Assembly (NCBI GenBank): GCA_902489775.1
Contig: CABUBH010000050.1
Span: 1 to 12,477, forward strand
Direction of reading: 5' to 3'
Length of the DNA: 12,477 nucleotides
Source of the DNA: an uncultured Collinsella sp.
GTDB taxonomy: Bacteria > Actinomycetota > Coriobacteriia > Coriobacteriales > Coriobacteriaceae
Shown here: piece after piece, positions 1-6,020 of the stretch
Layout: every line of letters begins with the position of its first letter
Numbering within the stretch: the stretch's first letter is position 1
Made by a program: the position numbers and the translations under genes
The notes under the pieces: generated by a model
The model's database searches: none
Told to the model about the DNA's origin: nothing
What the model saw: only the letters and a program-made list of their open reading frames with translations

Positions 1-21
1 GAAAGCACTTAATGTGCTTTC
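1..21. repeat. Perfect inverted repeat at the left edge (possible end of an upstream terminator)
   Basis: GAAAGCAC and GTGCTTTC form a perfect 8-bp stem around a 5-base TTAAT loop. It may be the hairpin of a terminator for the gene upstream of the window, but the bases after it (CGTCTTGCG) are not a convincing U-tract. The stem begins at the first base of the window and could extend leftwards. Terminator function is a guess; the hairpin itself is plain in the sequence. Confidence 0.4.
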
Positions 22-165
22 CGTCTTGCGCAGGACTGTAGAGCAGCAAACTTAAAACCTGGGCCGCCCGGGCCGGAGATCCGACCCGCGCACAGAAGGG
101 GATTCCTTTTGTGTAGGCTTTGCGGAAATATGGCTATTTTGGGATACGCCCGGCGGCGTGGTCTG

Positions 166-194
166 TTGACGGCACAGCTAACGGCACGTATCCT
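166..194 (+). promoter_or_regulatory. Candidate sigma-70-type promoter of the rpsL operon
   Basis: TTGACG (166-171) is followed by a 17-base spacer and TATCCT (189-194). The -35 matches the consensus at 5 of 6 positions. Transcription would start near base 201, giving a 5' leader of about 87 bases before the rpsL start. No better pair is visible in 1-287, and nothing else in that stretch looks coding. Confidence 0.65.
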
Positions 195-213
195 ATCGAA
201 CTGCGTGTTTCGT

Positions 214-231
214 AGGGGGATGCTGACCCCT
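214..231 (+). other. Small hairpin in the rpsL 5' leader
   Basis: AGGGG (214-218) and CCCCT (227-231) form a 5-bp GC-rich stem with an 8-base loop, about 13 bases after the predicted transcription start. There is no U-tract, so it is not a terminator. It could stabilise the leader or serve as an autoregulatory site. It is short enough to be chance. Confidence 0.3.
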
Positions 232-287
232 CGATTCAAGCCGTTGCACTTTACAGAAAGCTGGAATCATTCGAGAAGGAGTACGCT

Positions 288-665
288 TTGCCTACTATTA
301 ACCAGCTGGTTCGCCAGGGCCGTCGTTCCGTGCCCAAGAAGTCCAAGAACGCTGCTCTGCAGCACAACTCCCAGAAGCGCGGCGTGTGCACCCGCGTCTT
401 CACCACGAGCCCCAAGAAGCCGAACTCGGCTCTTCGTAAGGTTGCCCGTGTTCGCCTCGTCAACGGCATCGAAGTTACTGCTTACATCCCGGGTGAGGGC
501 CACAACCTGCAGGAGCACTCCATCGTGCTCGTCCGCGGCGGTCGTGTCCGTGACCTCCCTGGTGTCCGTTATCACGTCATCCGTGGCGCCTACGACGCTG
601 CTCCGGTCCAGAACCGTATGCAGGCCCGTTCCAAGTACGGTGCTAAGCGCCCCAAGGCTAAATAA
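288..665 (+). CDS. rpsL: 30S ribosomal protein S12
   Basis: S12 sits at the decoding centre of the 30S subunit and helps set translation accuracy. The 125-residue product is the usual length and carries the family signatures throughout: PTINQLVR at the N-terminus, PKKPNSALRK at residues 42-51, YIPGEGHNLQEHS at 66-78 and RSKYGAKRPK near the C-terminus. The start is TTG at 288, fixed by the conserved PTINQ N-terminus and by AGAAGGAG at 274-281. Lys43, a classic streptomycin-related position, is unchanged, but position 88 is Arg (RVRDLP) where most S12 proteins have Lys; K88R is a known streptomycin-resistance change in other bacteria. First gene of the translation operon, 73 bases before rpsG. 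Confidence 0.98.
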   Translation: MPTINQLVRQGRRSVPKKSKNAALQHNSQKRGVCTRVFTTSPKKPNSALRKVARVRLVNGIEVTAYIPGEGHNLQEHSIVLVRGGRVRDLPGVRYHVIRGAYDAAPVQNRMQARSKYGAKRPKAK

Positions 666-690
666 GCCAGATAACGTTTTGATACTTTCG

Positions 691-716
691 CCGTGTGCCG
701 CCTAAGCGCCGCACGG
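691..716 (+). other. Intercistronic hairpin between rpsL and rpsG
   Basis: CCGTGTG (691-697) pairs with CGCACGG (710-716), including one G-U pair. After a C-C mismatch, CGC pairs with GCG, closing a CTAA loop. No U-tract follows, so it is not a terminator. In E. coli the rpsL-rpsG spacer folds into the site where S7 represses its own operon; whether this hairpin does the same is an inference from position only. It could also affect mRNA processing or stability. Confidence 0.5.
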
Positions 717-738
717 TAGACACTTAAGGAGATTTCAC

Positions 739-1212
739 ATGCCGCGTCGTGCAGCAGCTAATCGTCGTGAGGTTCAGCCTGACGCCGTTTACAACAACCG
801 CCTGGTGACTCAGCTCATCAACAAGGTCCTTCTTGACGGCAAGAAGGCCACCGCTGAGCGCATCGTTTACACCGCTTTCGAGATCGTTGCCGAGAAGTCC
901 GAGGGTGGCGACGCTCTCGCTACCTTCAAGAAGGCTATGGACAACGTCAAGCCCACGCTCGAGGTTAAGCCCAAGCGTGTCGGTGGCGCTACCTATCAGG
1001 TCCCGATGGAGGTCAACTCCCGTCGTTCCACCGCTCTGGGCATCCGCTGGATTGTCAACTTCTCCCGCGCTCGCAAGGAGAAGACCATGGCCGAGCGTCT
1101 CGCCAACGAGATCCTCGACGCTTCCAACGGCCTGGGCGCTTCCGTCAAGAAGCGTGAGGACGTCTTCAAGATGGCCGAGGCCAACCGCGCGTTCTCTCAC
1201 TATCGTTGGTAA
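739..1212 (+). CDS. rpsG: 30S ribosomal protein S7
   Basis: S7 nucleates assembly of the 30S head by binding 16S rRNA and lies near the E site. The 157-residue product has the normal length for the family. It begins MPRRAAANRREVQPD and contains the conserved LINKVLLDGKK (about 26-36), the GGATYQVPMEV segment in the middle and GIRWIVNFSRARKEKTM, ending with FSHYRW. The ATG at 739 is preceded by AAGGAGA at 726-732 with six bases between. Second gene of the operon; its stop lies 19 bases before fusA. In E. coli S7 is also the translational repressor of this operon. Confidence 0.98.
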   Translation: MPRRAAANRREVQPDAVYNNRLVTQLINKVLLDGKKATAERIVYTAFEIVAEKSEGGDALATFKKAMDNVKPTLEVKPKRVGGATYQVPMEVNSRRSTALGIRWIVNFSRARKEKTMAERLANEILDASNGLGASVKKREDVFKMAEANRAFSHYRW

Positions 1213-1231
1213 GTTAAGGTAAGGAACTAAC

Positions 1232-3331
1232 ATGGCTAAGCCTAAGTACAAGCTTTCCGATACCCGTAACATCGGCATCATGGCCCACATCGATGCTGGT
1301 AAGACCACCACGACCGAGCGTATTCTTTACTACACCGGTAAGACCCACAAGATCGGTGAGGTCCATGAGGGCGCTGCCACCATGGACTGGATGGTTCAGG
1401 AGCAGGAGCGCGGCGTAACCATTACCTCCGCTGCTACCACGTGCTTCTGGAACAAGGACGGTAAGGACTACCGCATCCAGATCATCGACACCCCGGGCCA
1501 CGTTGACTTTACCGCCGAGGTCGAGCGCTGCCTGCGCGTCCTCGATGGCGCTGTCGCCGTCTTCGACGCCGTTGCCGGCGTTCAGCCCCAGTCTGAGACC
1601 GTTTGGCGTCAGGCTTCTACCTTCAACGTCCCCCGTATCGCCTTCATCAACAAGTATGACCGCGTGGGCGCTGACTTCTTCAACGCTATCGAGACCATGA
1701 AGGATCGTCTCGACGCTAACGCCGTGGCCGCTCAGGTCCCGATGGGCGCCGAGGACAACTTCTGGGGCGTCATCGACCTCGTCACCATGACCGCATGGGA
1801 CTTCAAGGCCGACGACAAGGGCATGACCTACCCCGAGCCGATGGACGAGATCCCGGCTGAGTTCGCCGACATCGCTGCCACCAAGCGCGAGGAGCTCCTC
1901 GACGCTGCTGCCAGCTTTGACGACGAGCTCATGGAGAAGATCCTCATGGAGGAGGACTTCACCGTCGAGGAGCTCAAGGCTGCTCTGCGCAAGGGCGTTC
2001 TGGCCAACGAGCTCAACCTCGTCTTCGTGGGTTCCGCCTACAAGAACAAGGGCGTTCAGGAGCTGCTCGACGCTGTCGTCGACTACCTGCCCAGCCCGCT
2101 TGACGTTGAGGCCGTCACCGGTACCGATCCGGACACCGGCGAGGAGATCCAGCGTCATCCTTCCTTCGACGAGCCCTTCTCCGGCCTGGTCTTCAAGATC
2201 ATGACCGACCCGTTCGTCGGTAAGCTCACCTACGTCCGCGTTTACTCCGGCCGCGCCGAGTCCGGCTCCTACGTTGTCAACGCTTCCAACGGTCAGCGCG
2301 AGCGCCTTGGCCGCATCCTCGAGATGAACGCTGCCGAGCGTATCGACCGTGACGACGCTGCCGCCGGCGACATCGTCGCTTGCGTCGGTTTCAAGAACTC
2401 CACCACCGGTGACACCCTGTGCGCCGAGGGCAAGGAGATCGTCCTCGAGAAGATCGAGTTCGCTAAGCCCGTTATCGACGTTGCCATCGAGCCCAAGACT
2501 AAGGCCGAGCAGGACAAGATGTCCCTGGCTCTGACCAAGCTCGCCGAGGAGGACCCGACCTTCCAGGTGTCCACCAACCACGAGACCGGCCAGACCATCA
2601 TTGCCGGCATGGGCGAGCTGCACCTCGAGATCATCGTCGACCGTCTGCTCCGTGAGTTCAAGGTTGACGCTAACGTTGGTAAGCCCCAGGTTGCCTACCG
2701 CGAGACCGCTGGTCACGACGTCGAGAAGGCTGAGGGCAAGTTCGTCCGTCAGTCCGGTGGTCGCGGTCAGTACGGCCACGCCGTCATCAAGCTCGAGAAG
2801 ATGGAGGAGGGCTTCGGCTACGAGTTCGTCAACGCTATCGTCGGCGGCGTCGTGCCCAAGGAGTACATCCCGTCCATCGACAAGGGCATCCAGGAGGCCC
2901 TGAACACCGGTGTTATCGCCGGCTTCCCGGTCCTCGACGTCAAGGTCACCCTGTTCGACGGTTCTTACCACGAGGTCGACTCCTCCGAGGCCGCCTTCAA
3001 GATCGCCGGTTCCATGGCTATCAAGGACGCCCTCAAGAAGTCCGATCCGCAGCTGCTCGAGCCGATCATGGCTGTCGAGGTCGAGACCCCCGAGCAGTAC
3101 ATGGGCGACGTTATGGGCAACCTCTCCGGTCGCCGCGGCAAGATCGAGGGCATGGAGGATCGCAAGAACAGCAAGCTCATCCGTGCCAAGGTGCCGCTGG
3201 GCGAGATGTTCGGTTACGCTACCGACCTTCGCTCCCAGACCCAGGGCCGTGCATCCTACACGATGCAGTTCGACTCTTATGAGCCCGCGCCCAAGTCCAT
3301 CGTGGACGAGGTCATGAGCAAGAACGCCTAA
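1232..3331 (+). CDS. fusA: Elongation factor G (EF-G), translational GTPase
   Basis: EF-G uses GTP to drive translocation of tRNAs and mRNA on the ribosome and, with RRF, recycles ribosomes. The 699-residue product has the full five-domain layout: GTPase domain (about 8-290), domain II (about 310-395), III (about 405-480), IV (about 485-605) and V (about 610-690). Visible GTPase motifs are AHIDAGKT (18-25), RGVTI (60-64), DTPGH with catalytic His90 (86-90) and NKYD (140-143), where most EF-G proteins have NKMD; the essential N, K and D remain. Domain IV includes the RQSGGRGQYGH segment. The ATG follows AAGGA at 1221-1225. Codon use is strongly biased (AAG, GAG, GCC/GCT, CGT/CGC), as expected for a highly expressed gene. 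No tuf gene follows. Confidence 0.99.
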   Translation: MAKPKYKLSDTRNIGIMAHIDAGKTTTTERILYYTGKTHKIGEVHEGAATMDWMVQEQERGVTITSAATTCFWNKDGKDYRIQIIDTPGHVDFTAEVERCLRVLDGAVAVFDAVAGVQPQSETVWRQASTFNVPRIAFINKYDRVGADFFNAIETMKDRLDANAVAAQVPMGAEDNFWGVIDLVTMTAWDFKADDKGMTYPEPMDEIPAEFADIAATKREELLDAAASFDDELMEKILMEEDFTVEELKAALRKGVLANELNLVFVGSAYKNKGVQELLDAVVDYLPSPLDVEAVTGTDPDTGEEIQRHPSFDEPFSGLVFKIMTDPFVGKLTYVRVYSGRAESGSYVVNASNGQRERLGRILEMNAAERIDRDDAAAGDIVACVGFKNSTTGDTLCAEGKEIVLEKIEFAKPVIDVAIEPKTKAEQDKMSLALTKLAEEDPTFQVSTNHETGQTIIAGMGELHLEIIVDRLLREFKVDANVGKPQVAYRETAGHDVEKAEGKFVRQSGGRGQYGHAVIKLEKMEEGFGYEFVNAIVGGVVPKEYIPSIDKGIQEALNTGVIAGFPVLDVKVTLFDGSYHEVDSSEAAFKIAGSMAIKDALKKSDPQLLEPIMAVEVETPEQYMGDVMGNLSGRRGKIEGMEDRKNSKLIRAKVPLGEMFGYATDLRSQTQGRASYTMQFDSYEPAPKSIVDEVMSKNA

Positions 3332-3356
3332 GTTCGAGCTCCCTGTTACGTAATCC

Positions 3357-3373
3357 GCGAGAACATCTCTCGC
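3357..3373 (+). other. Hairpin between fusA and rpsJ
   Basis: GCGAGA (3357-3362) and TCTCGC (3368-3373) form a perfect 6-bp stem with a 5-base loop in the 60-base fusA-rpsJ gap, ending 7 bases before the rpsJ ribosome-binding site. The following bases (ACTCTTTGG) are too weak a U-tract for a confident terminator. A partial attenuator or a translation-control element is possible. Confidence 0.35.
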
Positions 3374-3391
3374 ACTCTTTGGAGGTTTAAG

Positions 3392-3700
3392 TTGGCTACC
3401 CAGAAGATCCGCATTCGCCTCAAGGGCTATGATCACGAGGTCGTCGATCAGTCCGCGAAGCTCATCGTCGAGACCGCTCAGAAGACCGGCGCTCGCGTTT
3501 CCGGTCCTGTCCCCCTGCCCACCGAGCGCAACCTGTACACGGTTATCCGCTCGCCGCACGTGAACAAGGACTCCCGTGAGCAGTTCGAGATGCGCACCCA
3601 CAAGCGCCTTATCGACATCCTCGACCCCACCTCGGGCACCGTTGATTCGCTCATGCGTCTCGACCTCCCCGCTGGCGTCGACATCGACATCAAGCTCTAA
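3392..3700 (+). CDS. rpsJ: 30S ribosomal protein S10 (NusE)
   Basis: S10 is part of the 30S head and, as NusE with NusB, takes part in transcription antitermination. The 102-residue product is the usual length and is recognisable end to end: QKIRIRLKGYDH, the SGPVPLPTE loop (about 37-45), TVIRSPHVNKDSREQFEMRTHKR and the closing LPAGVDIDIKL. The start is TTG at 3392, fixed by the family N-terminus and by a strong GGAGGT at 3381-3386 with five bases between. It lies 60 bases after fusA and is followed by a terminator. In many bacteria rpsJ leads the S10 operon ahead of rplC; here it closes the str operon instead. Confidence 0.98.
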   Translation: MATQKIRIRLKGYDHEVVDQSAKLIVETAQKTGARVSGPVPLPTERNLYTVIRSPHVNKDSREQFEMRTHKRLIDILDPTSGTVDSLMRLDLPAGVDIDIKL

Positions 3701-3721
3701 GCGATATCGCTCATAGCTTAC

Positions 3722-3762
3722 AGAGCCCCGCTGCCATTTTGGTAGCGGGGCTCTTTTGTTTT
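3722..3762 (+). terminator. Rho-independent terminator of the rpsL-rpsG-fusA-rpsJ operon
   Basis: AGAGCCCCGCT (3722-3732) pairs with AGCGGGGCTCT (3744-3754). The stem continues inwards with one G-U and two C-G pairs to a 5-base loop (14 pairs in all), followed by TTTTGTTTT. It lies 21 bases after the rpsJ stop. The reverse strand has no comparable U-tract, so it should act mainly on + strand transcripts. 3763-3816, between it and the end of birA, holds nothing recognisable. Confidence 0.93.
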
Positions 3763-3816
3763 GAATGGTGGCCTTGGGGACCCGGGTAATGCAGCCGAAT
3801 GGGTGGCTATGGCGTC

Positions 3817-4593
3817 TTATTTACCCATGGGGCGCAGGGATGCCTCCTCAAAATGGAAGGATCGCAAGTCGTCTTCTGTCTCGATGCACGCGCGACCAAA
3901 GTCATCGACCGTTTGAAAGATGCCACGCGCCAGCTCGTCCCCAGCGGGGGAACGGGCGATAACGTGATCCCCAATCCAATTGAGATGACCGATATATTCA
4001 CCGTGGACGGGCGCGAGCGGTCCGGCGTCTTCTTCCATGGCGTTGAGACGCTCTGCCCATGTGTCTACAGCGTTCACGACCGCGTGATAGACCTCCTTGA
4101 GTAGCACATCGACGGTGGGAACATTCTCGTTGAGGTCTGAGAGGCCGATTGCCGGCAGGCCGCCATCGGGAACCTCCGAAGGCACATAGTTCACATTGAC
4201 GCCAATGCCGCAGACGGCGAAAGGTTTGCCTTCGTTATCGCGTGCCGCCTCGACCAGAATGCCGCCGAGCTTGCGTCCTCGCGCGACCAGGTCGTTGGGC
4301 CATTTGAGGCCAATCTCGTTTGCAAGACCCTGCTTTTCGAGCGCCTCGAGCACCGCTAGGCCGCTGACGGCGGCAAGACCAGAGTACTTTGCAGGATTAA
4401 CGCATGGACGCAGGACAATCGAAAGCAATAGGTTGCCGGCGGTTGAATCCCACTTGTGGCCGCGCCGGCCGCGTCCTGCTGTCTGAGCCCGGGCGGCAAG
4501 TCCTGTGCCGTGCGGCGCTCCTTGTTTTCCTGCTTCGAGCAGGTCATCGTTGGTCGATCCGGTTACGTCGACTATCGTTAATTTGGCATCCAT
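3817..4593 (-). CDS. birA: Biotin-[acetyl-CoA-carboxylase] ligase, catalytic-domain-only type
   Basis: The enzyme forms biotinyl-AMP and transfers biotin to a lysine of biotin carrier proteins; its likely target here is AccB in the neighbouring operon. The 258-residue product starts directly in the catalytic domain. Visible motifs are GSTND (12-16), the biotinyl-AMP loop GRGRRG (40-45), KWPND (97-101), KLGGILVE (108-115) and GIGVNVN (129-135). A C-terminal SH3-like part includes HGEYIGHL and GDHVIA. There is no N-terminal winged-helix domain, so it should not be a repressor like E. coli BirA. The ATG at 4593 is chosen because TAAGGAGGT precedes it and the domain begins there; an in-frame upstream extension of 27 codons has no family resemblance. 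It converges on rpsJ and diverges from fabH. Confidence 0.95.
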   Translation of the reverse strand: MDAKLTIVDVTGSTNDDLLEAGKQGAPHGTGLAARAQTAGRGRRGHKWDSTAGNLLLSIVLRPCVNPAKYSGLAAVSGLAVLEALEKQGLANEIGLKWPNDLVARGRKLGGILVEAARDNEGKPFAVCGIGVNVNYVPSEVPDGGLPAIGLSDLNENVPTVDVLLKEVYHAVVNAVDTWAERLNAMEEDAGPLAPVHGEYIGHLNWIGDHVIARSPAGDELARGIFQTVDDFGRACIETEDDLRSFHFEEASLRPMGK

Positions 4594-4603
4594 AACGGCT
4601 GCT

Positions 4604-4612
4604 ACCTCCTTA
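4604..4612 (-). promoter_or_regulatory. Ribosome-binding site deciding the birA start
   Basis: On the minus strand this reads TAAGGAGGT, a near-perfect Shine-Dalgarno sequence, 10 bases before the ATG at 4593. It rules out the longer in-frame start further upstream. Confidence 0.8.
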
Positions 4613-4632
4613 ATGAATAAGTGAATAACGCA

Positions 4633-4656
4633 ATGGTGTCGAGAAGTAGACACAAT
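4633..4656. repeat. Inverted repeat in the birA leader
   Basis: ATGGTGTC (4633-4640) and GACACAAT (4649-4656) are inverted repeats matching at 7 of 8 positions, with an 8-base spacer, 40-63 bases upstream of the birA start. It may be a protein-binding dyad or a leader RNA hairpin. No convincing birA promoter was found next to it, so its role is open. Confidence 0.35.
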
Positions 4657-4687
4657 GTGAAGCCTTTGTCGCATTTGGACAATTTAA

Positions 4688-4705
4688 TGTTAACACGTCA
4701 ACAAC
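4688..4705. promoter_or_regulatory. Operator-like repeat, copy 1
   Basis: TGTTAACACGTCAACAAC occurs here and, with one changed base, again at 4736. Its core TGTTAACACGTCAACA is an imperfect palindrome (6 of 8 positions pair about the centre), as expected for a dimeric repressor or activator site. It covers the place where the -35 element would fall for the candidate -10 at 4719-4724. The binding protein is unknown; no regulator gene lies in the window. Confidence 0.6.
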
Positions 4706-4718
4706 GACTGAAATGCGC

Positions 4719-4724
4719 TATCCT
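4719..4724 (+). promoter_or_regulatory. Candidate -10 element of the fabH operon
   Basis: TATCCT is the same hexamer as in the predicted rpsL promoter and is the best -10 candidate in the birA-fabH gap. At 17 bases upstream the -35 position reads CGTCAA, a poor match that lies inside operator copy 1, so an activator or a different promoter type is possible. Transcription would start near 4731, giving a leader of about 39 bases that contains operator copy 2. Confidence 0.3.
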
Positions 4725-4735
4725 CTCTTGGTCGA

Positions 4736-4753
4736 TGTAAACACGTCAACAAC
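4736..4753. promoter_or_regulatory. Operator-like repeat, copy 2
   Basis: TGTAAACACGTCAACAAC matches copy 1 at 17 of 18 bases, starting 48 bases later. It ends just before the fabH ribosome-binding site, so a bound protein would sit over the early transcribed region. 48 bases is about 4.6 helical turns, so the two copies would not face the same side of the DNA. Confidence 0.6.
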
Positions 4754-4769
4754 TCAAAGGAGGTTAGTG

Positions 4770-5729
4770 ATGGGTTTCACGATTCTTGGAACAGGCTCGG
4801 CGCTTCCTAAGCGCAGTGTTTCCAATGACGAGCTGTCCGAGTTCCTGGACACCTCGGATGAGTGGATTTTTACCCGTACGGGGATCAAGAGCCGCCATGT
4901 GTGCACCGCCGAGTCACTCGACGACCTTGCCGTGGCAGCGAGCGAGCAAGCGCTCCAAGCGTCCGGACTCGATGCGAGCCAGCTGGATCTTATCGTCTGC
5001 TCGACGACGACGGGCGATCATCTCGTTCCTGCCGAAGCGTGCGCCGTTGCTGAGCGCCTGGGTGCCACATGTCCAGCCTTCGACGTTTCGGCGGCTTGTG
5101 CCGGCTTCGTATTTGCGCTCGATGTCGCCGAGGGCTATATCGCTCGAGGACGAGCCAAGCATGTGCTTGTCGTTGCCTCCGAGCAGATGACGCGCGCCCT
5201 TGACTGGTCAGACCGCGCCACGTGCGTGCTCTTTGGCGACGGCGCGGGCGCTGCAGTGATAGGGGCTGGGGGAGACAACCCCCTTGCCGTTGAGCTTTCG
5301 ACGGCGCCCGACGTCGAGACGTTGCGCGTTCCCGGTCTGGTCGGCACCTCGCCGTTTAAGGACTCTGCAGATAGCGCGAGCGTGCTGTCCATGAATGGTC
5401 GCCGCGTGTTCAAGTTCGGCGTCAACGCCATCTGCGACACGGTCCATAAGCTTGCGAGCGATGCGGGCATTTCGGTCGAAGACATCGATCATTTTGTATT
5501 CCATCAGGCTAACGAACGAATCCTGAGTCAGGCGGTCAAGCGTCTCGGCGTGCCAGACGAGCGCGTGGTTCGAACGCTACGCGAGACCGGCAACATTTCG
5601 AGCGCCTGCATTCCCTTTGCGCTTGACCGGCTGGCACGTACCGACGCACTGAATGAGGACGACACCATCGCCCTCGTTGGATTTGGCGCCGGCCTGGATA
5701 TAGGTGGCTATCTGCTTCGTTGGAAGTAG
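4770..5729 (+). CDS. fabH: 3-oxoacyl-ACP synthase III (KAS III), initiating condensing enzyme
   Basis: FabH condenses an acyl-CoA primer (acetyl-CoA or a branched acyl-CoA) with malonyl-ACP to start each fatty acid. The 319-residue product is the usual length and holds the full Cys-His-Asn triad: Cys110 in SAACAGF, His245 in FHQAN and Asn275 in TGNISSA, close to E. coli numbering (112, 244, 274). Trp32 and Arg36 in the DEWIFTRTGI segment match the CoA-binding positions. The C-terminus reads GFGAGLDIGGYLLRW, somewhat different from the common GFGGGLTWG form. The ATG at 4770 is preceded by AAAGGAGG (4756-4763); an in-frame 19-codon extension upstream overlaps operator copy 2 and is rejected. 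First gene of the operon. Primer preference cannot be read from sequence alone. Confidence 0.97.
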   Translation: MGFTILGTGSALPKRSVSNDELSEFLDTSDEWIFTRTGIKSRHVCTAESLDDLAVAASEQALQASGLDASQLDLIVCSTTTGDHLVPAEACAVAERLGATCPAFDVSAACAGFVFALDVAEGYIARGRAKHVLVVASEQMTRALDWSDRATCVLFGDGAGAAVIGAGGDNPLAVELSTAPDVETLRVPGLVGTSPFKDSADSASVLSMNGRRVFKFGVNAICDTVHKLASDAGISVEDIDHFVFHQANERILSQAVKRLGVPDERVVRTLRETGNISSACIPFALDRLARTDALNEDDTIALVGFGAGLDIGGYLLRWK

Positions 5730-5750
5730 TCGCACATAGGAAATAAAAAC

Positions 5751-5761
5751 GCCCCTAGGGC
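5751..5761. repeat. Short hairpin between fabH and acpP
   Basis: GCCC-CTA-GGGC forms a 4-bp stem. Read on the minus strand it is followed by GTTTTTATTT, resembling a weak terminator for antisense transcription; on the plus strand there is no U-tract, so it should not stop the fab operon. The same A-rich stretch leads into a good acpP ribosome-binding site. The stem is very short and may be chance. Confidence 0.25.
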
Positions 5762-5781
5762 ACAAACAAAGGAGAACTACC

Positions 5782-6018
5782 ATGGCAGATCAGAAGACCT
5801 TCGAGCGCGTTTGCGACGTTATCCGCGAGACCGCCGGCCTTGACGATGTCGAGATGAAGCCCGAGTCCACGCTCGAGGAGATTGGCCTCGACAGCCTGGG
5901 TACCGTCGAGATCCTCGTTGCCGTCGAGGACGAGTTTGGCATTGAGCTCGATACCGAGGAGAACCCCAAGACGGTCGGCGAGTTCGTCGATACGGTCGAG
6001 GCGGCATTGGAGAAGTAG
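5782..6018 (+). CDS. acpP: Acyl carrier protein
   Basis: ACP carries the growing acyl chain on a 4'-phosphopantetheine arm between the Fab enzymes in the cytoplasm. The 78-residue product is acidic and has the classic LEEIGLDSLGTVEI motif, with Ser38 of DSL as the attachment site. The ATG at 5782 follows AAAGGAG at 5768-5774. It lies 52 bases after fabH, the largest gap within the fab operon, and is followed almost at once by fabK. The strong ribosome-binding site fits the high ACP level cells need. The phosphopantetheinyl transferase (AcpS) that would activate it is not in the window. Confidence 0.97.
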   Translation: MADQKTFERVCDVIRETAGLDDVEMKPESTLEEIGLDSLGTVEILVAVEDEFGIELDTEENPKTVGEFVDTVEAALEK

Positions 6019-6020
6019 TG

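Noticed and set aside
109..705. A 198-codon plus-strand frame spanning the leader and rpsL
   Set aside because: It reads rpsL in the wrong frame and gives a Ser/Arg/Thr-rich product with no family resemblance; it also has no ribosome-binding site.
1681..2100. Possible frameshift or foreign insert in fusA because of its low similarity to E. coli in this part
   Set aside because: The frame is continuous, total length is normal, and this part of the EF-G GTPase domain (G') is naturally variable.
1214..3601. A 795-codon open frame on the minus strand opposite fusA
   Set aside because: It is in exact codon register with fusA, so it stays open simply because fusA avoids TTA, CTA and TCA codons. 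Its translation is low-complexity Leu/Val/Gly/Asp with no recognisable domain.
3799..4104. A 101-codon plus-strand frame opposite the birA 3' part
   Set aside because: The minus strand holds an intact biotin ligase with all motifs; the plus-strand frame has no ribosome-binding site and no recognisable domain.
4690..4701. TTGACG on the minus strand inside operator copy 1 as the -35 of a birA promoter
   Set aside because: At 16-18 bases downstream the sequence (CCAAAT region) is a poor -10, so the match is more likely part of the repeat itself.
4688..4753. The repeats as classical BirA boxes (TTGTAAAC-like half-sites)
   Set aside because: The half-sites TGTTAAC/GTCAACA look slightly similar, but they are 2 bases apart instead of the usual 14-15, and the ligase encoded here has no DNA-binding domain.
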